This document shows positions 12,458 to 18,552 of a stretch of DNA of 27,638 nt, piece after piece; the first letter of the stretch is position 1, and each line of letters begins with the position of its first letter. The stretch comes from a virus. The stretch lies in IMG/VR virus record IMGVR_UViG_3300042924_006323, positions 1-27,638 of that record; one strand, written 5' to 3'. The translations under genes and the position numbers were made by a program. The notes under the pieces were generated by a model that saw only the letters and a program-made list of their open reading frames with translations, had not been told where the DNA came from and made no database searches.

Positions 12458-12631
12458 ATGAAAACCTACTTCACCAATGACGGAACGTTCGGCAGTGCCA
12501 ACGATGACGACATTTTCATCGTAGATACCAGCGCCTTCACTGAAGATGACTGGAACGACATCGAAGAATGTTCCGACTCTGCCCGAATGGCAATGGCGAA
12601 AGAGATAGCAAAAGAAAGAGGTGTAGCATAG
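12458..12631 (+). CDS. Hypothetical 57-aa acidic protein, leaderless
   Basis: MKTYFTNDGTFGSANDDDIFIVDTSAFTEDDWNDIEECSDSARMAMAKEIAKERGVA. TATAAT (12446-12451) lies 6 nt before the ATG, so the transcript should begin at or next to the start codon. The stop TAG is part of the next promoter (GTGTAGCAT), so gene end and promoter overlap. Not recognised. Confidence 0.75.
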   Translation: MKTYFTNDGTFGSANDDDIFIVDTSAFTEDDWNDIEECSDSARMAMAKEIAKERGVA

Positions 12632-12651
12632 CCTAGGCGACTTGCTATACT
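12621..12651 (+). promoter_or_regulatory. 31-bp array promoter P2 (candidate ncRNA 12658-12870)
   Basis: GTGTAGCATA, CCTAGGCGA, -10 TATACT. The first bases overlap the stop codon of the gene at 12458. No ORF follows. Confidence 0.8.
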
Positions 12652-12657
12652 GAATAC

Positions 12658-12870
12658 AGAAAGAAGCGAGAAGCCTCTCGCCTCTCTCTCTAACAACCTA
12701 GATGCAACCCGTCCCTCCGCAGATAAGGCTCTGTCGGCAGATAAGGCTCTCCGTGTGCTAGCCACGCGAACCGTCCTCTTCCCCGCACACCCGTCCTCTT
12801 GGCGCGATACGGCTCTCTCTAGGGAGGGGACGCCCTCGGTTAGGGAGTGGGGCGAGAGGCTTTTTGTTTT
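12658..12870 (+). ncRNA. Candidate structured non-coding RNA (about 210 nt) with its own promoter and terminator
   Basis: The 31-bp promoter at 12621-12651 drives no ORF. The transcript's 5' part (12671-12694) pairs with its 3' part (12839-12862) in a 24-position helix with one mismatch and two G-U pairs, and the 3' strand runs into TTTTTGTTTT, a typical terminator. A second helix, CGTCCCTCC (12710-12718) with GGAGGGGACG (12823-12832), continues inward with one bulge. The interior has two tandem pairs: GCAGATAAGGCTCT at 12719-12732 and 12737-12750, and CCGTCCTCTT at 12771-12780 and 12791-12800. A CGTG/CACG hairpin lies near 12752-12767. It is not tmRNA, RNase P RNA or a tRNA as far as I can see. 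The end-to-end closed shape recalls 6S-like RNAs, but this is only an analogy. Confidence 0.7.
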
Positions 12871-12920
12871 CCTAGCTGAGCCCCGGCCCTACATGGGATA
12901 AACGGGGCTTCATGGCGAAG

Positions 12921-12951
12921 GTGTAGCATGGCATAGGCGGCTCAGTACAAT
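12921..12951 (+). promoter_or_regulatory. 31-bp array promoter P3 (gene 12994)
   Basis: GTGTAGCATG, ATAGGCGG, -10 TACAAT; 42-nt gap to ATG with ribosome site. Confidence 0.8.
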
Positions 12952-12993
12952 GGGAGATGTTCCAAGCAACTACTACACAGCAAAGGAAGGAAC

Positions 12994-13401
12994 ATGAGCA
13001 AGTCCCTATCGGTAAAGGTGAGTACCGCAAAACTCATCAAGGCACTGGAGTCGGCTCTCGCCAAGCGCGAGAAGGAAATCGCTGACTACGACAAGGCGCA
13101 CGACGCATACACCAAAGAGCGTGAGGCGTTCATCAAGAACCTGCCGAGCCTCATCTCTACAAAGAGCCTGACTCTTTGCGACACAAACCTCAACGAGCGA
13201 GCATGGAAGTCGGAACTCCCCGAGGTCATGTTCACCTACAAGTTGAGCCCTGCCGTCAAAATCCCCAAAGCACCCGAAGCCGTGTCCTATCACGTTCGTA
13301 ACGAGTGCGAGGAAATCCGCAACGCCATCGCCATTCTCAAGATGACCGATGACGAGACGGTAAGCACCAACTCCTACAAGGGCGTGGCTCAGTACATCTG
13401 A
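12994..13401 (+). CDS. Hypothetical 135-aa protein with N-terminal coiled coil
   Basis: Residues about 12-50 (KLIKALESALAKREKEIADYDKAHDAYTKEREAFIKNL) are a likely coiled coil; the rest is unrecognised and ends SYKGVAQYI. The leader has CTACTACACAGCAAAGGAAGGAAC before ATG. Promoter at 12921-12951; single-gene unit. The stop lies in a GTGGCTCA/TGAGCCAC hairpin. Confidence 0.75.
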   Translation: MSKSLSVKVSTAKLIKALESALAKREKEIADYDKAHDAYTKEREAFIKNLPSLISTKSLTLCDTNLNERAWKSELPEVMFTYKLSPAVKIPKAPEAVSYHVRNECEEIRNAIAILKMTDDETVSTNSYKGVAQYI

Positions 13402-13454
13402 GCCACCCCAACGACCTGAGCAAGTCGCAAAACGGCTCACCCCCCCTTTTTTTT
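13384..13454 (+). terminator. Terminator with alternative stems after 12994-13401
   Basis: GTGGCTCA (13384-13391) can pair with TGAGCCAC (13399-13406). Alternatively TGAGCC (13399-13404) pairs with GGCTCA (13434-13439), which is followed by C7 and T8 (to 13454). The two structures are mutually exclusive, as in attenuators, though here they lie at the gene's end. Confidence 0.5.
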
Positions 13455-13538
13455 GCGTGCTAGCCGGGGCTTTCGAGTGCGCATGGGTTCGCATGGCAGC
13501 TGGAGCCCCGCCGATTATTACGAAATCTCAATAATCAG

Positions 13539-13569
13539 GTGTAGCATGAACTAGGCGAGTTGATAAACT
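13539..13569 (+). promoter_or_regulatory. 31-bp array promoter P4 (gene 13576)
   Basis: GTGTAGCATG, CTAGGCGA, -10 TAAACT; 6 nt to ATG. Confidence 0.8.
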
Positions 13570-13575
13570 GCAACT

Positions 13576-13923
13576 ATGAAAACAGCACCTACCCCAACCG
13601 AAACTCTGGAACTCTTCGTAGAGGAGAGCCTGAAGCAGGGTTCGTCATTCTTCTCCCCCGAAACGATGGAGTTTTTTGACAGCAAGGTTCACGGCGGATT
13701 TTGGGAACTTGACCAAGACATTCCGTTTCGTGGCTACTTCATCACATCAGAGCAGTACGACGTGACCTGTGAACGCTTGTTCTCGGTTCGTTTCGCAGAA
13801 AGCCCGATCAACATTGACACGGTGGGCGACTTTCAGAGGTTTGACACCTATGAAGAGGCAAAAGCGCACATTCTGGAGATCATGCGTAACGACATGGCTG
13901 GCAGAGGTGGCTGGAGAGACTGA
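13576..13923 (+). CDS. Conserved actinophage-type 115-aa protein, leaderless
   Basis: The sequence 'FFSPETMEFFDSKVHGGFW...', then a beta region and 'FDTYEEAKAHILEIMRND', resembles small actinophage proteins of unknown function. TAAACT ends 6 nt before the ATG, so the mRNA is probably leaderless. The beginning ATGAAAACAGCACC contains a partial ACAGCGAC-type element. Confidence 0.75.
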   Translation: MKTAPTPTETLELFVEESLKQGSSFFSPETMEFFDSKVHGGFWELDQDIPFRGYFITSEQYDVTCERLFSVRFAESPINIDTVGDFQRFDTYEEAKAHILEIMRNDMAGRGGWRD

Positions 13924-13925
13924 CC

Positions 13926-13956
13926 ATGTAGCATGACCTAGACGGTTCGCTATAAT
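13926..13956 (+). promoter_or_regulatory. 31-bp array promoter P5 (genes 13987, 14310)
   Basis: ATGTAGCATG, CCTAGACGG, -10 TATAAT; starts 3 bp after the previous stop. Confidence 0.8.
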
Positions 13957-13986
13957 GAAATCACCTACAAGGAAGGACTACTACAC

Positions 13987-14310
13987 ATGAGCAAGATAGA
14001 CCAAGTTTTGGGTTATGTACCCAAGTTTTATCAGAACGAAGCGGTGGAAATCCGTTTTCAGTCAGTGCGAAACAACGAACTCCGCTACCAACTGCTCGCC
14101 ACAGTCTCGCAGAGTGGTGCGGTTATTTACACGTTGCACCGTATCCCGACCCGATCTGCCTATGCGATCTCCATGAGCAGTCTCTTTTCCAACCCCAACC
14201 CGTTGCCGATGAAGGCATACGAGGGCTGGCAGGAAGATCTCTTGGCGTGGATTACCGCCCCCAAGAACGCAAACGGACAGGACATTTACGAAATCAGCGA
14301 GGTTCTCTAA
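13987..14310 (+). CDS. Hypothetical 107-aa protein
   Basis: The protein begins MSKIDQVLGYVPKFYQNEAVEIRFQSVRNNELRYQLLATVSQSGAVIYTLHRIP and ends YEGWQEDLLAWITAPKNANGQDIYEISEVL; a mixed alpha/beta protein, not recognised. The leader carries AAGGA and CTACTACAC before ATG. It shares TAATG with the next gene, so the two are coupled. Confidence 0.75.
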   Translation: MSKIDQVLGYVPKFYQNEAVEIRFQSVRNNELRYQLLATVSQSGAVIYTLHRIPTRSAYAISMSSLFSNPNPLPMKAYEGWQEDLLAWITAPKNANGQDIYEISEVL

Positions 14311-14810
14311 TGGGTCTTGACAACATTCCGAACAAGTATCCCTGCAAGACGCAGGGAACGGCGATTATCACGCCACGCCTCAACAAAGAGGGCGAACCGA
14401 TCTTGGAAGATGACGGTACTCCAATGACCGCTATTGACTGCCAAGCAACGCAGGCGAATGGCGGTTGCCCATATCAGAACGACCTAGAGAAGTCTGGTAT
14501 TTCCGGTGGTGCTGTCTATGGCATTTTTGGTACTGACTGCTGGTATCGGGGGAAGTACGGAAACTACCTTGTGGAAGAACTCGGCATTTACGACGAGACT
14601 GAAGGACTCTCTTTCTACGGCGCATTGGGCGACAACTCCCACAAGCCTGCCTACGAGTGCAACCTTCTCGCCAACGCAATGGAAGAAGCCCTAGAGACAT
14701 ACGAGGGCGAACCAGAGAACGCCAACGAGGTGAAGGAGTCCATTGCCTACGCCATTTGGTATCTCCGTTGGGCGGCTCTCAATACCGAAGGGCTTGACTG
14801 CTGGTACTAA
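14310..14810 (+). CDS. Conserved Cys-containing phage protein, 166 aa
   Basis: The segment 'IDCQATQANGGCPYQNDLEKSGISGGAVYGIFGTDCWYRGKYGNYL' has four cysteines and glycine turns and may bind a metal. A helical C-terminus follows (ANAMEEALETYEGEPENANEVKESIAYAIWYLRWAA). Start overlaps the previous stop (TAATG). I recognise the style from actinophages but not a function. A dispersed-repeat copy follows the stop directly. Confidence 0.75.
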   Translation: MGLDNIPNKYPCKTQGTAIITPRLNKEGEPILEDDGTPMTAIDCQATQANGGCPYQNDLEKSGISGGAVYGIFGTDCWYRGKYGNYLVEELGIYDETEGLSFYGALGDNSHKPAYECNLLANAMEEALETYEGEPENANEVKESIAYAIWYLRWAALNTEGLDCWY

Positions 14811-14812
14811 GC

Positions 14813-14828
14813 CTCTTCCGCCACCGTC
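14813..14828 (+). repeat. 16-bp dispersed repeat copy 8
   Basis: CTCTTCCGCCACCGTC, exact; just after a stop codon, before the terminator. Confidence 0.7.
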
Positions 14829-14855
14829 AATAGTTCTGCATCACCCCACCCAAAG

Positions 14856-14890
14856 CCCCCACCCTGTTGTCGCTGTCAGGGTGGGGGTTT
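14856..14890 (+). terminator. Terminator whose loop is antisense to the ACAGCGACA leader motif
   Basis: CCCCCACCCTG (14856-14866) and CAGGGTGGGGG (14877-14887) form a perfect 11-bp stem followed by TTT. The 10-base loop TTGTCGCTGT is the complement of ACAGCGACAA. Confidence 0.75.
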
Positions 14891-14970
14891 GGTGTTTTGG
14901 TGTTTCGGCGGGGCTCAGCTCTGGATCGCCCCCATTTCCAAGCCCCGGCTCGGCAGGGGGGCGAGGCGAG

Positions 14971-15001
14971 GTGTAGCATGACCTAGACGGGTCGCTATAA
15001 T
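14971..15001 (+). promoter_or_regulatory. 31-bp array promoter P6 (gene 15039)
   Basis: GTGTAGCATG, CCTAGACGG, -10 TATAAT; leader with AAAGGGG. Confidence 0.8.
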
Positions 15002-15038
15002 GAAAGAGTATTATCCACCAAGCAAAGGGGAAAACCCA

Positions 15039-15428
15039 ATGAGTAAGGCACTATCCACCGCTGGAAAGCAGTACGTCGCCGCCCTTGAGGCGTTGGCTTC
15101 TGCCGAAAAAGCCGTTGCAGTTGCTAAGGAACTTTTCGCAGAGGCGGTAGCCGAAGCAGGAGTGAACGAGGTTTCTGTGGACGGCAAGAAAATCAGCATG
15201 ATTAGCGCAGTTCGCAGAAACTTCATCGTGGAGAAACTGAAGGAACTGGTCAATGCGAAGGTCTATGAGACGGTCACCAAGACCGCAGTAGAGCCGAAGG
15301 CATTTGACAAGGCTCGCAAGGCTGGCGAAATCAGCGCAGAGGTTGAGGAAGCGTGTGTCACGCCCACTTCCTACACTCGCATCGTCGTAGCCGACGAGAA
15401 GGCAAGCGAGGAAGCCGTAGCGGTCTGA
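15039..15428 (+). CDS. Hypothetical 129-aa Ala/Glu-rich helical protein
   Basis: Start ATG 15039, preceded by AAAGGGGAAAA; an earlier in-frame ATG at 15000 lies in the -10 box and cannot be in the transcript. The first 45 residues are a long Ala-rich helix (YVAALEALASAEKAVAVAKELFAEAVAEAG). A small beta segment (VSVDGKKISMISAVRRNF) and another helix follow. Not recognised. Promoter at 14971-15001. Confidence 0.7.
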   Translation: MSKALSTAGKQYVAALEALASAEKAVAVAKELFAEAVAEAGVNEVSVDGKKISMISAVRRNFIVEKLKELVNAKVYETVTKTAVEPKAFDKARKAGEISAEVEEACVTPTSYTRIVVADEKASEEAVAV

Positions 15429-15434
15429 CGAGGT

Positions 15435-15650
15435 TGGTGGGGTGGGCTAGTCCTGCCCCACCACTCGCAGGCGCGAGCGACGGAGTAGGGCGTTGCCGTT
15501 CTCAACGGCACGAATAAGAAGCCCGACCCGTTCCAGTTCGGCAGAAAAATCTTTTTGCCGTTTTTCTAAGCCCCGGGATCGTCTTTGAGACAGTTCATCG
15601 GTCATTGTCTCAACATGATACTACGGGGCTTCAGCTTGAGTGATTCTCTA
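15435..15650 (+). other. Intergenic stretch with several hairpins
   Basis: No gene seen in 15429-15722. TGGTGGGG (15435-15442) pairs with CCCCACCA (15456-15463) as the terminator of the upstream gene. A GCCGTT/AACGGC hairpin lies near 15493-15508. The AGCCCCG...CGGGGCT unit at about 15569-15631 encloses a second hairpin, TTGAGACA/TGTCTCAA. The 31-bp promoter begins at 15652. Confidence 0.5.
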
Positions 15651-15651
15651 G

Positions 15652-15682
15652 GTGTAGCATGACCTAGACAGGTTGGTACACT
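15652..15682 (+). promoter_or_regulatory. 31-bp array promoter P7 (gene 15723)
   Basis: GTGTAGCATG, CCTAGACAG, -10 TACACT; leader with CTACTACAGCGAAAGG. Confidence 0.8.
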
Positions 15683-15722
15683 ATAAGTGTCACTAAGAAC
15701 TACTACAGCGAAAGGAAGTGAC

Positions 15723-15998
15723 ATGGACATTTACTGTCCCGTTTGTGGAGAGCCGTGGGACAACGACTGTCTCCACGACTACGCCGAGGAGTTTGACTCC
15801 ACCTACGAAAAGGTATGGCACTCATTCCGAGACAATGGGTGCGGTATCGCCTTTGCAGAGTGGAAAATCATTTCCTGCGTAAAGCGAAATAACATGAGAA
15901 CCACCTACATGAGCGCACTGACCGAAATCATGGGCGACGATGTTGATGGAATCATGTCAATGATGGAAGATGCCGAATACTTGGGCATGATGGATTAG
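15723..15998 (+). CDS. Zinc-ribbon-type actinophage protein, 91 aa
   Basis: MDIYCPVCGEPWDNDCLHDYAEEFDSTYEKVWHSFRDNGCGIAF... has CPVC plus a later Cys/His (CLHD), a small zinc knuckle. This N-terminus is a common actinophage type of unknown function. Start ATG 15723 after CTACTACAGCGAAAGGAAGTGAC, which combines the CTACTAC, ACAGCGA and ribosome-site elements. Promoter 15652-15682. Confidence 0.8.
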   Translation: MDIYCPVCGEPWDNDCLHDYAEEFDSTYEKVWHSFRDNGCGIAFAEWKIISCVKRNNMRTTYMSALTEIMGDDVDGIMSMMEDAEYLGMMD

Positions 15999-16015
15999 CC
16001 GAGAGAGCCTAGCCC

Positions 16016-16046
16016 GTGTAGTATGGGCTAGGCTACTTGGTACAAT
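16016..16046 (+). promoter_or_regulatory. 31-bp array promoter P8 (gene 16079)
   Basis: GTGTAGTATG, CTAGGCTA, -10 TACAAT; leader with ACAGCGAAGGAG. Confidence 0.8.
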
Positions 16047-16078
16047 AGAAGAGTCCCTACAGCGAAGGAGAAAAGGAC

Positions 16079-16336
16079 ATGAGTGGTTACTACCCAGCCG
16101 GCACGGACTTGTCGTACTTTGACGAGCCAAATACCTACCAAGAGGACGACTATGTTCTCAACGAAGAAGTGGAGTGCTACGAGTGCGGAGAATGGTTCAC
16201 CATTGAGAAGGTGGACTATGCACTCTGCGGATTTGGTGCGCCCGAAGAGGGAACGAGGCTCTACGAGTGGTCTACAGAGGCGACTTGCCCGCACTGCGGA
16301 GACACTGCGGAGTACGGAGAAGATGGTCTCTACTGA
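16079..16336 (+). CDS. Small two-knuckle zinc protein, 85 aa
   Basis: CYECGEWF (about residues 34-41) and CPHCGD (about 71-76) form two CxxC pairs for one zinc site. The rest is acidic and Tyr-rich. Leader CTACAGCGAAGGAGAAAAGGAC before ATG 16079. Promoter at 16016-16046. Function unknown. Confidence 0.75.
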   Translation: MSGYYPAGTDLSYFDEPNTYQEDDYVLNEEVECYECGEWFTIEKVDYALCGFGAPEEGTRLYEWSTEATCPHCGDTAEYGEDGLY

Positions 16337-16405
16337 GAGGGGCGTGGGGGAACCCGCCCTTTTCTCTTTGCCACCCGGGGCTTCAGCTCGAGGTGCAAAT
16401 GCAGG

Positions 16406-16436
16406 CTGTAGCATGGCATAGGCGAGTCGCTATAAT
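16406..16436 (+). promoter_or_regulatory. 31-bp array promoter P9 (gene 16443)
   Basis: CTGTAGCATG, ATAGGCGA, -10 TATAAT; leaderless. Confidence 0.8.
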
Positions 16437-16442
16437 GATGAC

Positions 16443-16733
16443 ATGACAACGACACAGGAAGTTCCGAACGAATACAAGGTACTGGAGAAGGGCATGACCA
16501 TCGCTGGTCACACGGTTCTCCGACTCAAGCGACTGACCGAGCGAGTGGTGGGCGACACCTACGCTTCGTGGATTGTTCTCTGCGAGACCACCGACCCGAA
16601 GTCCTATCACAAGTGGGTGACATGGATTGCCTACGCAAACGAGACAGGCTTCCACGCCGAGTCGGGTCACTACTTCCAAGCCGACGAGTGGGAGAGGGCA
16701 GTCGGCTCCTACGACAAGCGAGGGGGCTGGTAG
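16443..16733 (+). CDS. Hypothetical 96-aa protein, leaderless
   Basis: TATAAT (16431-16436), 6 nt, then ATGACAACGACACAGG. The protein is beta-rich (YKVLEKGMTIAGHTVLRLKRLTERVVGDTYASWIVLCETTDPKSYHKWVTWIAYANETGFHAESGHYF), consistent with a small single-domain fold. Not recognised. Confidence 0.75.
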   Translation: MTTTQEVPNEYKVLEKGMTIAGHTVLRLKRLTERVVGDTYASWIVLCETTDPKSYHKWVTWIAYANETGFHAESGHYFQADEWERAVGSYDKRGGW

Positions 16734-16745
16734 TCCCAAGTTCGG

Positions 16746-16780
16746 GAGTCAGGGTCTCCTTCCTTTCCCACCCCTGACTC
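16746..16780 (+). terminator. Hairpin after 16443-16733
   Basis: GAGTCAGGG (16746-16754) and CCCTGACTC (16772-16780), a perfect 9-bp stem 13 bp past the stop. Confidence 0.55.
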
Positions 16781-16790
16781 TTGCGCTCTC

Positions 16791-16828
16791 CCCCGTCTGG
16801 CTTTTCGTCGCTGTTTTGCCAGACGGGG
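16791..16828 (+). terminator. Second hairpin with GTCGCTGTT loop
   Basis: CCCCGTCTGGC (16791-16801) and GCCAGACGGGG (16818-16828), a perfect 11-bp stem. The loop contains CGTCGCTGTT, again complementary to the ACAGCGACG-type leader element. Confidence 0.6.
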
Positions 16829-16840
16829 TTGAGAGCGAGT

Positions 16841-16856
16841 CTCTTCCGCCACCGTC
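16841..16856 (+). repeat. 16-bp dispersed repeat copy 9
   Basis: CTCTTCCGCCACCGTC, exact; before a terminator, similar surroundings to copy 8. Confidence 0.7.
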
Positions 16857-16883
16857 ACTAAAAAGGTCTGCCTCACCGCACCA

Positions 16884-16911
16884 CCCACCCCGTTGTCGCT
16901 GTCGGGGTGGG
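16884..16911 (+). terminator. Third hairpin with TTGTCGCTGT loop
   Basis: CCCACCCCG (16884-16892) and CGGGGTGGG (16903-16911). The loop is identical to that at 14867-14876, and a dispersed-repeat copy lies just upstream in both places, so the two terminators look like duplicated blocks. Stretch 16734-16987 holds no gene, only these three hairpins, the repeat copy and an AGCCCCG-type unit. Confidence 0.6.
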
Positions 16912-16987
16912 GGTCGGTGGGGTTGTTCTCTCTCACACGGGGCTTCCGGGCCGGATCTCCCCAAATCGGAGCCCCGCCGTTGGGTCG

Positions 16988-17018
16988 GTGTAGCATGGGC
17001 TAGGCGGGTTGGTAGAAT
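16988..17018 (+). promoter_or_regulatory. 31-bp array promoter P10 (gene 17025)
   Basis: GTGTAGCATG, CTAGGCGG, -10 TAGAAT; leaderless. Confidence 0.8.
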
Positions 17019-17024
17019 GGGGGC

Positions 17025-17192
17025 ATGACAAACAGCGAAGAAATCATTTGGGAAATCGTGGAAATGCTCAATGACAATAAGTACCTTGACCATGAAAGTC
17101 TTGTTGATGACATTGAGTCATGGCTTGACTGGCACGGCTTTGACCTTGTTGGGCTGAAACTTGGCAAGCAACGTAACAAGCGTTGCGTGTAG
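17025..17192 (+). CDS. Hypothetical 55-aa protein, leaderless
   Basis: MTNSEEIIWEIVEMLNDNKYLDHESLVDDIESWLDWHGFDLVGLKLGKQRNKRCV. TAGAAT ends 6 nt before ATG. The start ATGACAAACAGCGAAG carries the leader motif in coding sequence. The fold looks helical with an acidic middle and basic tail. The stop TAG is inside the next promoter (GTGTAGCATG at 17187). Confidence 0.75.
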   Translation: MTNSEEIIWEIVEMLNDNKYLDHESLVDDIESWLDWHGFDLVGLKLGKQRNKRCV

Positions 17193-17217
17193 CATGGGCT
17201 AGGCGAGTCGGTATAAT
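17187..17217 (+). promoter_or_regulatory. 31-bp array promoter P11 (genes 17224, 17436)
   Basis: GTGTAGCATG, CTAGGCGA, -10 TATAAT; contains the stop codon of the gene at 17025. Leaderless. Confidence 0.8.
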
Positions 17218-17223
17218 GACTCC

Positions 17224-17433
17224 ATGCTAGTTCGGGGTTGCAAGATTCGGGAGAACGACGGAATCAGAGTGAACGGGAAGGTTCTCATCGTTTCGTCGGT
17301 TCAGACAGAGGAAGCGTTTGAGTCGGTCGGAATCTTCGTCAGACCGCTTGGGCGTGGCAAGGCTCACGACATTCTAGTTTTCGTCGGGAGAGACGAAATG
17401 GTGCAAATAATCAGAGACAGGAAGGGAAAATAG
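17224..17433 (+). CDS. Hypothetical 69-aa beta-rich protein, leaderless
   Basis: MLVRGCKIRENDGIRVNGKVLIVSSVQTEEAFESVGIFVRPLGRGKAHDILVFVGRDEMVQIIRDRKGK: short strands and turns, perhaps a small barrel. TATAAT ends 6 nt before the ATG. The downstream gene starts 2 bp after the stop, so this is a two-gene unit. Confidence 0.7.
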   Translation: MLVRGCKIRENDGIRVNGKVLIVSSVQTEEAFESVGIFVRPLGRGKAHDILVFVGRDEMVQIIRDRKGK

Positions 17434-17435
17434 AA

Positions 17436-17720
17436 ATGTTCAGAGAACCGAGCGATTCATACATTTTGCGAGAGGCAGAAGAGGCTCACGACGCTTTCGT
17501 TGAGTTTGACGAAGCCGAAATGCGATACCTGAAGTCAGACGACTACCAAGAGGCGTTGTTTGAGTTCATGTTTGACTATGACCCTGCAACGGGCATAGAG
17601 ACCCCCACGGGCAAGACGGAAGAAGAGTTCCGCACCCACAAGGGTTGGAGTGGCTACGTCTACCGATTCATGGAACGGGAGAACGAACCCGATGACTACT
17701 GGAGACCCACCGACGAATAA
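17436..17720 (+). CDS. Hypothetical 94-aa acidic protein
   Basis: Ribosome site AGGAAGGGAAAA lies within the end of the previous gene. Helical and very acidic (YILREAEEAHDAFVEFDEAEMRYLKSDDYQEALFEFMFDYDP...), with aromatic C-terminus (GYVYRFMERENEPDDYWRPTDE). Unknown family. Confidence 0.7.
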   Translation: MFREPSDSYILREAEEAHDAFVEFDEAEMRYLKSDDYQEALFEFMFDYDPATGIETPTGKTEEEFRTHKGWSGYVYRFMERENEPDDYWRPTDE

Positions 17721-17784
17721 TCGGGGGAAACCTCCGTTAGAAGCCCCGGCATGACGCACAAGCCAACGGGGCTTCGGATCGACG

Positions 17785-17815
17785 CTGTAGCATGATCTAG
17801 GCGACTTGGTAAAAT
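17785..17815 (+). promoter_or_regulatory. 31-bp array promoter P12 (gene 17822)
   Basis: CTGTAGCATG, CTAGGCGA, -10 TAAAAT; leaderless. Confidence 0.8.
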
Positions 17816-17821
17816 GGGGGC

Positions 17822-18256
17822 ATGAACAACAACACAGCGACTCCCGTCCTGCAGGGGGAGATCACCAATACCTGCACCTGCACCGTGCTTGACCCTGAGA
17901 CTTTTGAGGAAGTCCTAGACGAACACGGCGAACCTATCCCGACGATTGAGTGTTACGGCGATTGTTGGGAATACGCCCTAGAGACGTTCGGTATGGATAC
18001 CGAAGAGATCCGCAAGGCTAACCCTGACGGTTGGTGGGGCATTGAGAATGTCCGACTTTGGCACGGCGACGTGTCGGGCTACGCACAGGCTAGGACGGTT
18101 GCCGAACTTGTGCAGGCTATGACCGTGCGTAGTTCGTGGATCATGCGCTACAGCGTGTTTCCTGACCGCATTGAGTACAACCTTGCCCACCACGACGCAC
18201 CAACGGGGAGCGCAAGCGTTATCCGTCCGATGCCCGAGGATTGGGAGCCTTTCTGA
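17822..18256 (+). CDS. Conserved actinophage-type 144-aa protein, leaderless
   Basis: TAAAAT ends 6 nt before ATG; ATGAACAACAACACAGCGAC holds the leader motif in the frame T-A-T. Cys-rich segment CTCTVLDPETFEEVLDEHGEPIPTIECYGDCWEY, then a mixed domain (WWGIENVRLWHGDVSGYAQARTVAELVQAMTVRSSWIMRYSVF). Function unknown. Confidence 0.75.
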   Translation: MNNNTATPVLQGEITNTCTCTVLDPETFEEVLDEHGEPIPTIECYGDCWEYALETFGMDTEEIRKANPDGWWGIENVRLWHGDVSGYAQARTVAELVQAMTVRSSWIMRYSVFPDRIEYNLAHHDAPTGSASVIRPMPEDWEPF

Positions 18257-18335
18257 AAGGTTGGGGGGTGGGGGTGACTCCACTCCCCTTCCCTTCGGGG
18301 CAGGGCCGGGGCTTCAGCTTTGGCAGCCATGCCGA

Positions 18336-18366
18336 CTGTAGCATGGGCTAGGTTGGTTGGTATACT
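18336..18366 (+). promoter_or_regulatory. 31-bp array promoter P13 (genes 18373, 18549)
   Basis: CTGTAGCATG, CTAGGTTG, -10 TATACT; leaderless. Confidence 0.8.
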
Positions 18367-18372
18367 GAAACC

Positions 18373-18552
18373 ATGAACAACACAGCGACACAAGCCCAAA
18401 TGAACCACCTCAAGGCGATGATGAATCTTGTAGATGAGATTCTCAAGCCACAAGCCCGACCCGTCTTTCGGTACACCTGCCCCGAATGTGAGCAAGTGTT
18501 CACCGACCCCGACGAGGTTGCCTACGGTCACGATTGCGAGGTGGAATCGTGA
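18373..18552 (+). CDS. Small zinc-finger-like protein, 59 aa, leaderless
   Basis: A helix (NHLKAMMNLVDEILKPQ) is followed by TCPECEQVFTDPDEVAYGHDCE, a CxxC...H..C zinc-finger-like pattern. TATACT ends 6 nt before ATG 18373; the leader motif is coding (T-A-T frame). Stop and next start overlap as GTGA. Confidence 0.75.
   Translation: MNNTATQAQMNHLKAMMNLVDEILKPQARPVFRYTCPECEQVFTDPDEVAYGHDCEVES

Noticed and set aside
12658-12870. tmRNA, RNase P RNA or tRNA identity for the ncRNA
   Set aside because: No tRNA-like acceptor/T-arm, no tag frame and no RNase P core sequences were recognised; only the closed end-to-end helix recalls 6S-like RNAs.
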